A DNA stretch of 11,211 nt, from positions 12,418 through 23,628 of the forward strand of contig PCDB01000023.1 in assembly GCA_002591625.1 (NCBI GenBank), written 5' to 3'. This DNA is from Porticoccaceae bacterium (GTDB lineage Bacteria; Pseudomonadota; Gammaproteobacteria; Pseudomonadales; Porticoccaceae). Below, piece after piece: positions 7,125 to 11,211 of this stretch. Position 1 is the stretch's first letter. Each line of letters opens with the position of its first letter. The notes under the pieces are model-generated. The model searched no databases, was not told the DNA's origin, and was given only the letters and a program-made list of their open reading frames with translations. Position numbers and translations under genes: made by a program.

Positions 7125-8189
7125 CTAGAGGAAAGATCGTTTTATAAGTTTTTGGCAATGACGTCCCAGATGCGAGGCCACTTCGCCAAGTTTCGAAAAA
7201 CGAGAGTCTTTTGTCTGCTTGTTGACAAATCGATAATATAACTGCTGGGATATTACAGCCAGTCGAAAATATCCATAGACCTCATAAAAATCCCAGTGCT
7301 TTGTCTCAAAGCCTGTTTTACTAAAATAATAATCCAGAATCTCATCACGCCTCATCATGCCACTAGCGTCCGACGGTTGATTTTTCATTGCTCGAAGCTC
7401 ATCTGGATCGCCCTGCTGGAACCAATACGCCATGGAATTGGCCAGATCCATTCGGGGATCGCCCAAAGCAGCCATTTCCCAATCTAAAACAGCAACAACA
7501 TTAAAAGGATCTTTTGTATCAACCATAACATTATCAATCCGGAAGTCTCCATGAACTATCGACTTTGCGCTCGTCTCAGCTGGGATATGTGACTGTAACC
7601 AATCCCGCACATCCTGGAAATCAGGGACATCCTCAGTCAAAGATGCCAAGTAACGTCGATTCCAGCCCAAGATTTGACGCTCCGTATAACCGTCTGGTTT
7701 TCCGAAATTGTCAAGACCTGCTGCAGAATAATTGAGCAGATGTAGCTCGATTAATTTATCAAAAATAATTTGACAAAATTTGTAGCGATCAGAATTATTA
7801 AAATTCCATGACTCTGGAAAGCTACTTTTCACCAAAACGCCATCAACTTTTTCCATGAGATAAAACTCTGCACCTAAAAGCGATTCATCAGCAGTATAGA
7901 AAATGGATTTTGGTACCGAACTATATACCTTATGCAACCCAGTCAGCACACGATATTCCCTTAACATAGAGTGAGCTGATATGGCCTTTTTCCCAAGAGG
8001 CGGTCGCCGAAGAACGATTTCTCTATTAGCATAACTAACTAGATATGTCAGATTAGAATTGCCTGAAGCATATTGTCTTACTTTTGGATGCCCATTAAGT
8101 GAGGGCATTACCTCTTTTAAAACCTGATCTAACTTTACCAAATCGAGTTCTTCGCCATCACGCATATCAATTGTCGGGTTTGCTTCCAT
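7125..8189 (-). CDS. Phosphotransferase/kinase of the ACAD10-ACAD11 / LvaA type (APH fold)
   Basis: The protein has 354 residues from ATG 8189 and a complete aminoglycoside-phosphotransferase/choline-kinase fold. The N-lobe has a nucleotide loop ASGNSNLTYLV (41-51) and VLRRPPLG (59-66). VLRRPP at the usual lysine strand is a hallmark of the ACAD10/11-like subfamily. The catalytic loop is VHGDFRIDN (212-220) with Asp215 and Asn220, followed by the metal-binding LDWEMAALGDPRMDLA (235-250) with Asp236. All key residues are present, so it should be active. Characterised relatives (LvaA of Pseudomonas putida; the kinase domains of mammalian ACAD10/11) phosphorylate 4-hydroxyacyl-CoAs so that a partner acyl-CoA dehydrogenase can remove the hydroxyl as phosphate. 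A TTG at 8192 is in frame, but ATG 8189 is preferred because GGAAG is 7 nt upstream. Antibiotic resistance is unlikely. It leads the transporter by 30 nt. Confidence 0.85.
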   Translation of the reverse strand: MEANPTIDMRDGEELDLVKLDQVLKEVMPSLNGHPKVRQYASGNSNLTYLVSYANREIVLRRPPLGKKAISAHSMLREYRVLTGLHKVYSSVPKSIFYTADESLLGAEFYLMEKVDGVLVKSSFPESWNFNNSDRYKFCQIIFDKLIELHLLNYSAAGLDNFGKPDGYTERQILGWNRRYLASLTEDVPDFQDVRDWLQSHIPAETSAKSIVHGDFRIDNVMVDTKDPFNVVAVLDWEMAALGDPRMDLANSMAYWFQQGDPDELRAMKNQPSDASGMMRRDEILDYYFSKTGFETKHWDFYEVYGYFRLAVISQQLYYRFVNKQTKDSRFSKLGEVASHLGRHCQKLIKRSFL

Positions 8190-8268
8190 CAATTAACTTC
8201 CAAAATTTTCACAATCGATTTAAAACTTAAAGAGCTCGACACTAATAATTTTTTTAAGCGTTTGAGAC

Positions 8269-8284
8269 AGCTTAAGGTTAAGCT
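8269..8284. promoter_or_regulatory. 16-bp operator-like palindrome AGCTTAA-GG-TTAAGCT
   Basis: Two perfect 7-bp arms flank a 2-bp centre, 80-95 nt upstream of the phosphotransferase start. The 2-nt spacer is too short for an RNA hairpin loop, so the symmetry suggests a site for a dimeric DNA-binding regulator. The symmetry is seen directly; the regulator is unknown. Confidence 0.35.
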
Positions 8285-8513
8285 ACAAAACGTCGTTAAA
8301 CTTCTCCCTAGTGTATCTCAACAACCGGCTTGAAACAGATTGGTTAATCAGTAGATGACTAGTTTCAATCATTCAAAAAACAAAGAATTCAAATCGCTAA
8401 GTAATTTAGCCAAACTATAAATTAAACAAAAATAAACGTTAAATAAATATTTAATTATTGAAAAACTTATAAAAATATCTTATCAAAAACCAGTTATGAC
8501 TTGATTTTCAGGC

Positions 8514-8540
8514 GACGCATTCTTAAAGTTACGCTGCGTC
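8514..8540 (+). repeat. Inverted repeat GACGCA/TGCGTC upstream of the SCP2 gene
   Basis: Perfect 6-bp GC-rich arms (8514-8519 and 8535-8540) with a 15-nt spacer stand out in a very AT-rich region, 66 nt before the SCP2 start. It could be a leader hairpin or an operator. No further support is visible. Confidence 0.3.
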
Positions 8541-8605
8541 TAATCCATTACTAATTAGCGCATTTGACCTTCAATAGAATCATATCAGACGAGAGGAATA
8601 CTCGA

Positions 8606-8905
8606 ATGTCATTAGAAACTGTAACAGCAGGGTTACGAGAAAAGGTAGGATCAGATTGTGGCCTAGGCGCCAGCGTTAAATTTGATTTTGGGGACGACGG
8701 TTGCCTATTTCTCGATGCAACTGAATCTCCAAATGTCGTTAACAATGATAATGCCGATGCACAATGCACAATGATAATAAGTATTGAAAATTTTATGGAA
8801 ATGGCATCGGGCGAGTTAGATGGTACTGCCGCTTTTATGTCAGGGAAACTCCGTATCGAGGGGGACATGAGTATCGCCATGAAGCTTGGTCCTATTCTTG
8901 CGTAA
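8606..8905 (+). CDS. Small stand-alone SCP2 sterol-carrier domain protein
   Basis: The protein is 99 residues from ATG 8606, about the size of a single SCP2 domain with nothing attached. SCP2 domains bind sterols, fatty acids and acyl-CoAs in a hydrophobic pocket and deliver them to enzymes. The C-terminal part is diagnostic: CTMIISIENFMEMASGELDG (54-73), AAFMSGKLRIEGDMSIAMKL (75-94). The N-terminal half has the expected strand pattern ASVKFDFGDDGCLFLDA (22-38). GAGAGGA (8591-8597) is 8 nt before the ATG. An in-frame TTG at 8564 has no such site and would add 14 residues unlike the family. It is the only intact plus-strand gene in the catabolic part, divergent from the phosphotransferase and convergent with the dehydrogenase. 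A cytosolic acyl or terpenoid carrier role for its neighbours is inferred. Confidence 0.85.
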   Translation: MSLETVTAGLREKVGSDCGLGASVKFDFGDDGCLFLDATESPNVVNNDNADAQCTMIISIENFMEMASGELDGTAAFMSGKLRIEGDMSIAMKLGPILA

Positions 8906-9067
8906 CTGAATTTTATTTTTGAGGCCTAAAGGCACTCTTTAGGCCTAAATATTTGTTGATTTAAGTGTCTGCATCTAATAGCGATCAGTCTACTCTGGCT
9001 AACTAGTCGACATGTAGTCCTGTTCTCAAGTGTTAGGGTTTGCCGCGACAAACAGATAACATTGTAC
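8906..9067. other. Convergent intergenic gap between SCP2 and acyl-CoA dehydrogenase
   Basis: This 162-nt gap between two genes that end towards each other contains the hairpin at 8922-8946. I see nothing else supportable in 8947-9067. An open frame crossing it on the minus strand has no family resemblance. Confidence 0.5.
8922..8946. terminator. Strong hairpin between convergent genes, probable bidirectional transcript end
   Basis: AGGCCTAAAG (8922-8931) and CTTTAGGCCT (8937-8946) form a perfect 10-bp stem with a 5-nt loop, 16 nt after the SCP2 stop. Position between convergent genes fits a shared terminator. Unusually, the T-rich run lies before the stem on the plus strand, and only a loose AAATATTTGTTGATTT follows. 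On the minus strand the stem is followed by an A-rich run. Classical intrinsic termination is therefore imperfect in both directions. Confidence 0.5.
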
Positions 9068-10240
9068 TTATAGTCCGAATTGTCTCGCTGCAAGGTCGCG
9101 CATAATTTCCTCTGATCCCCCACCTATCGCATTTACCCTTACTTCACGATAAATCCTTTCTATTCTGCTACCTCGCATATAACCCATGCCTCCAAGAATC
9201 TGCATAGCCTCTCGCGCGCAAAATTCCATAGTCTGGCTACATTGCACTTTGAGAAGCGCTATGTCACCAGCGTTTTCAAAACCTTGGGCAACCTGAGCGC
9301 ATACTGCTTGAAGATAGGCGTTAGTCGCGTTAATTCGCTGCTTCATTTCGGCAATTTTATGGCGGATCACTTGATGATCACAGAGTCTCTTTCCGAATGT
9401 TTTTCGATTCCGTGACCACTGTACGGCGTCCTCAAGGCAGACCCGTGAAAAAGCCTCCATCCCCGCAGCCATAGCTAATCGTTCTGAGTTGAAGTTGGTC
9501 ATGATAACTTCAAATCCATTATTTTCCATACCAATGAGGTTTTCTTTTGGGACGATGACATTGTCAAAATAAATCGTGGCAGTATCAGAACACCACCAGC
9601 CCTGCTTTCTATCGAGCAATTTTCGTGAAACCCCTGGCAAATCCGATGGGATCAGAAGTGTTGATATCCCTGAAGCCCCCGAGCCACCGGTGCGAACGGC
9701 TGTCGTAAACCAGTTAGCATTCATTCCTCCTGTGATATACATCTTTGATCCATTTACTACATAATAACCGCCCTCAAGACGAGCGGTCGTCTGCAATTGA
9801 GCCACATCCGAACCGGCTGATGGCTCTGTAACTGCGAGTGATATTCTTTTATGTCCTCCCAGAATCGGGGGGATTACTTCATCTGCGAGAGCTTCACTTG
9901 CATAGTTCACGAGCGGAGGCAACGCTATACCATGCACCATTAACGTAGCACTTATTCCACCAACACCAATTCGTGCCAGCTCCTCGTTGAGAATCATTTG
10001 ATGCCAAATATCGATATCCTCTTCGATGCCGCCATATCTTTCTGGGTATCCAAGCCCTAAAATACCAACCTCGGCGGCCTTTGGCCATAGTGCTTCAGGG
10101 ATACAACCCTCTTCATCCCACTCCTCGGCATAGGGAATAACTTCCCGATCAAAAAACCGTCGCACCTGAGTACGCCACTCCTCATGTTCGCTTTTTAGAT
10201 ATGGATTCGGGAGGCGGGCACTATCAAAGTCCAGCGACAT
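9068..10240 (-). CDS. Acyl-CoA dehydrogenase (isovaleryl/long-chain/citronellyl-CoA dehydrogenase type)
   Basis: This 390-residue FAD enzyme of normal family length would introduce a 2,3 double bond into an acyl-CoA. The N-terminal helical domain is at about 14-127. The middle domain has the FAD/substrate segment ISLAVTEPSAGSDVAQLQTT (133-152) and MYITGGMNANW (167-177). The C-terminal helical domain has RKTFGKRLCDHQVIRHKIAEM (279-299, R279 to M299) and QILGGMGYMRGSRIERIYR (347-365). At the usual catalytic position of medium-chain enzymes (IYEGT) it has IGGGS, with Gly374. Glu253 in NSERLAMAAG fits the alternative base of isovaleryl- and long-chain-type enzymes, so activity is expected. AAGGAG (10254-10249) is 8 nt before ATG 10240. 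Citronellyl-CoA dehydrogenase (AtuD) or the partner of the phosphotransferase are candidate roles. It is in a separate transcription unit from the carboxylase genes. Confidence 0.88.
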   Translation of the reverse strand: MSLDFDSARLPNPYLKSEHEEWRTQVRRFFDREVIPYAEEWDEEGCIPEALWPKAAEVGILGLGYPERYGGIEEDIDIWHQMILNEELARIGVGGISATLMVHGIALPPLVNYASEALADEVIPPILGGHKRISLAVTEPSAGSDVAQLQTTARLEGGYYVVNGSKMYITGGMNANWFTTAVRTGGSGASGISTLLIPSDLPGVSRKLLDRKQGWWCSDTATIYFDNVIVPKENLIGMENNGFEVIMTNFNSERLAMAAGMEAFSRVCLEDAVQWSRNRKTFGKRLCDHQVIRHKIAEMKQRINATNAYLQAVCAQVAQGFENAGDIALLKVQCSQTMEFCAREAMQILGGMGYMRGSRIERIYREVRVNAIGGGSEEIMRDLAARQFGL

Positions 10241-10304
10241 TAGAAATTCTCCTTTTCATAAAAAACACTTAATCAGTCACACCACAGATGATAGATTTGA
10301 GACC

Positions 10305-10331
10305 AATATAGGTAAAGCTAATTAACGTCAA
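10305..10331 (-). promoter_or_regulatory. Weak candidate promoter of the acyl-CoA dehydrogenase gene
   Basis: On the minus strand TTGACG (10331-10326) and TATATT (10310-10305) each match 5 of 6 consensus bases but are 15 nt apart, shorter than ideal. A second TTGACA at 10351-10346 has no good -10 at 17 nt. Transcription from the pair would start near 10298, about 58 nt upstream of the ATG. Confidence 0.3.
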
Positions 10332-10364
10332 ATTATGCTAAGAAATGTCAAGAGCTATTCTACG

Positions 10365-10661
10365 TCAATCCCTGCGATCCCTCGGAGAAATACCATGCCA
10401 ATTCTAAAAGGCATTTGGGAACGATCCTTGATCGGAATAACCAAATAAAAAGCAATCTCACTTATCGCAAGACAGTTATCAGACAATTACGGATCGCCGC
10501 ACATAGACGAACTTTTTACAGAATTTTCAAGAAATTGGTTCCACGATCACTAAGACGGCGTTGTAAGTATTTCTGGAAGCATTCAGCTTACTTGCCACCT
10601 TATCGATTGTCACCCCAACCTCTGGCAAGTGCATCGTAATACACTGTTTTAAATTTGCTTG
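10365..10661 (-). pseudogene. Degraded C-terminal DNA-binding domain of an AraC-family regulator
   Basis: Read on the minus strand with frame changes, the stretch gives a nearly complete AraC-type double helix-turn-helix. In order the pieces are HLPEVGVTIDKVASKLNASR and then NT (10631-10566); LQRRLSDRGTNFLKIL; KVRLCAAIR; SDNCLAISEIAFYL; YSDQGSFPNAF; and NWHGISPRDRRD ending at TGA 10367-10365. Single-base losses are needed near 10565-10568, 10484-10487 and 10440-10441. In-frame stops interrupt at 10518-10516 and 10406-10404. The N-terminal ligand-binding domain (over 200 residues in such regulators) is absent; the imuA promoter lies where it should be. The TLQRRL-x-x-x-GT-x-F pattern resembles regulators with an arabinose-binding-like N-terminal domain. 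It is upstream of and codirectional with the dehydrogenase, so it may once have controlled it. A plus-strand 74-codon frame here (10415-10639) is only its antisense shadow. Confidence 0.78.
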
Positions 10662-10764
10662 TTAGGTAATCGGTCGGGTTTTCATGGTCAAAAACTGATG
10701 AGCAACTGACAATTTCAGTGCATTGGCAGCAATATATATTTTATATGTAAATATAAGTGACTTT

Positions 10765-10800
10765 CTCACCTATACTGTATATATTAACAGTATAGGTGAG
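10765..10800. repeat. 36-bp palindrome enclosing the LexA site and the imuA ribosome binding site
   Basis: Perfect 14-bp arms CTCACCTATACTGT (10765-10778) and ACAGTATAGGTGAG (10787-10800) flank an 8-bp AT centre. The symmetry extends 6 bp beyond the LexA-box flanks on each side. The right arm contains AGGTGAG, part of the imuA ribosome binding site. In RNA it could fold into a stable hairpin that hides that site. Confidence 0.75.
10773..10792. promoter_or_regulatory. LexA (SOS) box
   Basis: TACTGTATATATTAACAGTA matches the gammaproteobacterial LexA consensus (TACTGT-ATATATAT-ACAGTA) with intact CTGT and ACAG half-sites separated by 8 bp. It ends 12 nt before the imuA ATG. LexA would repress imuA until DNA damage. 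A -10-like TATACT (10771-10776) overlaps the site, though no good -35 is seen. Confidence 0.9.
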
Positions 10801-10804
10801 GATT

Positions 10805-11211
10805 ATGCATAATTCTGAAATACTCAATAACCTTTTGTTAAATCTATCTATCTGGCGTGGCAGTAGTAAGCTTGCACCAAAAAATAATCTTCCGACCGGT
10901 CATCGAGATCTTGATGTATTACTTAAAGGTGGTTGGCCAAAAGCTGAATTAGTGGAACTGGTTAGCCGTCAAGAAGGAATTGGGGAACTAAACTTGCTAC
11001 TACCGACACTAGAGAATCATACTCAAAATGATGGGCTCTGCGTCTTGCTCGATCCCCCCTATCAACTTTATGCACCCGCATGGGAAGAAGCAAATATTAA
11101 TTTAAGGCAAGTATTAATAGTACGAAGTCAAAAATACGATGAATGGTTATGGACAGCAGAGACTGTAATGCGTAATGGCTCGCTCTTACTGGCCTGGGCA
11201 GGTAATCACAT
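10805..11211 (+). CDS. imuA: Translesion synthesis-associated protein ImuA (SulA/RecA-like), 3' end outside window
   Basis: The first 135 residues are visible. ImuA is an SOS-induced RecA-like protein that, with ImuB and DnaE2, forms the mutagenic translesion synthesis complex at stalled forks. Recognisable parts are IWRGS (16-20), LPTGHRDLDVLLKGGWPKAE (29-48), LVSRQEGIGELNLLLPTL (52-69), DPPYQLYAPAWEEANINL (83-100) and TAETVMRNGSLLLAW (117-131). In place of a RecA Walker A loop (GPESSGKT) it has RQEGIGEL, which is usual in ImuA/SulA-like proteins and implies no classical ATP binding. AGGTGA (10794-10799) is 5 nt before ATG 10805. imuB and dnaE2 are expected downstream but lie outside. A SulA-type cell-division inhibitor is the alternative reading of the same superfamily; the LexA box fits either. 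Confidence 0.85.
   Translation, partial: MHNSEILNNLLLNLSIWRGSSKLAPKNNLPTGHRDLDVLLKGGWPKAELVELVSRQEGIGELNLLLPTLENHTQNDGLCVLLDPPYQLYAPAWEEANINLRQVLIVRSQKYDEWLWTAETVMRNGSLLLAWAGNH

Larger units (their letters stand above)
8190..8605. other. AT-rich divergent intergenic region
   Basis: This 416-bp gene-free stretch separates the minus-strand phosphotransferase from the plus-strand SCP2 gene, so promoters for both should lie here. The part from about 8370 to 8500 is extremely AT-rich with many A-tracts and may be curved. Inverted repeats are at 8269-8284, 8330-8336/8362-8368, 8396-8400/8406-8410 and 8514-8519/8535-8540. A weak plus-strand promoter candidate is TTGAAA (8458-8463), 17 nt, TATCAA (8481-8486). 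Another -10-like TAGAAT is at 8575-8580. I saw no convincing promoter for the phosphotransferase and no encoded protein. Confidence 0.5.

Noticed and set aside
7125..8189. Aminoglycoside resistance gene
   Set aside because: The fold is shared, but VLRRPP and the LDWEMAALGDP context mark the acyl-CoA kinase-like subfamily, and the neighbours are catabolic.
8190..8192. TTG start of the phosphotransferase one codon upstream of ATG
   Set aside because: ATG 8189 has better codon and better spacing (7 nt) from GGAAG.
8564..8605. TTG-initiated extension of the SCP2 gene by 14 codons
   Set aside because: No ribosome binding site at 8564, whereas GAGAGGA is ideally placed before ATG 8606, where family-like sequence begins.
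8926..9123. Minus-strand 65-codon frame across the convergent gap
   Set aside because: Overlaps the end of the dehydrogenase in another frame and the hairpin; no recognisable domain.
10415..10639. Plus-strand 74-codon arginine-rich frame
   Set aside because: Starts at TTG, shows no family resemblance, and lies antisense to the AraC-family relic, which explains its open reading.
10600..10754. Minus-strand frame of about 50 codons with cysteines near its start (CCQC) ending in ARGWGDNR
   Set aside because: No start codon with a ribosome binding site, overlaps the imuA control region and, in another frame, the conserved AraC motif; likely chance.

Overview
The window is about 11.2 kb of compact bacterial chromosome of moderate, AT-leaning composition. 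It probably comes from a gammaproteobacterium: imuA, at the right edge, is preceded by a textbook gamma/betaproteobacterial LexA box (CTGT-N8-ACAG), and the catabolic genes resemble the acyclic-terpene (atu) genes of Pseudomonas. I saw no rRNA, tRNA, CRISPR array, insertion sequence or origin.

Positions 1-5622 (minus strand) hold a tight run of four genes read right to left: an AtuA-family protein, the carboxyltransferase (beta) subunit of a biotin-dependent acyl-CoA carboxylase, a crotonase-family hydratase, and the biotin carboxylase (alpha) subunit, which runs off the left edge. AtuA beside beta/hydratase/alpha genes is the core of the citronellol/geranyl-CoA (Atu) pathway. There a beta-methyl branch that blocks beta-oxidation is carboxylated, hydrated and later removed. 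A candidate sigma-70 promoter lies just upstream of atuA.

Positions 5826-8189 (minus strand) hold a kinase-like phosphotransferase of the ACAD10/ACAD11/LvaA type, followed by a spinster-like MFS transporter. The combination suggests import of a lipid or terpenoid acid and phosphorylation of a hydroxyacyl-CoA intermediate. A 416-bp, very AT-rich intergenic region with several inverted repeats follows. After it comes a 99-residue SCP2 (sterol/acyl carrier) gene on the plus strand, and then a strong hairpin between convergent genes. A minus-strand acyl-CoA dehydrogenase of the isovaleryl/long-chain/citronellyl type follows; its catalytic glutamate sits at the alternative position.

Positions 10365-10661 (minus strand) hold something not evident from intact reading frames: the decayed C-terminal DNA-binding domain of an AraC-family regulator, with about three frameshifts and two internal stops. 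It lies just upstream of the dehydrogenase and was plausibly once its regulator. On the plus strand, imuA (SOS-inducible translesion synthesis) then starts behind a LexA site embedded in a longer palindrome that also contains the ribosome binding site.

Taken together, the window is a catabolic island for a branched isoprenoid-like acid bordering an SOS mutagenesis cassette. The true substrate is not known from sequence. The carboxylase plus acyl-CoA kinase combination suggests a substrate that is both beta-methyl-branched and hydroxylated, which is an inference.
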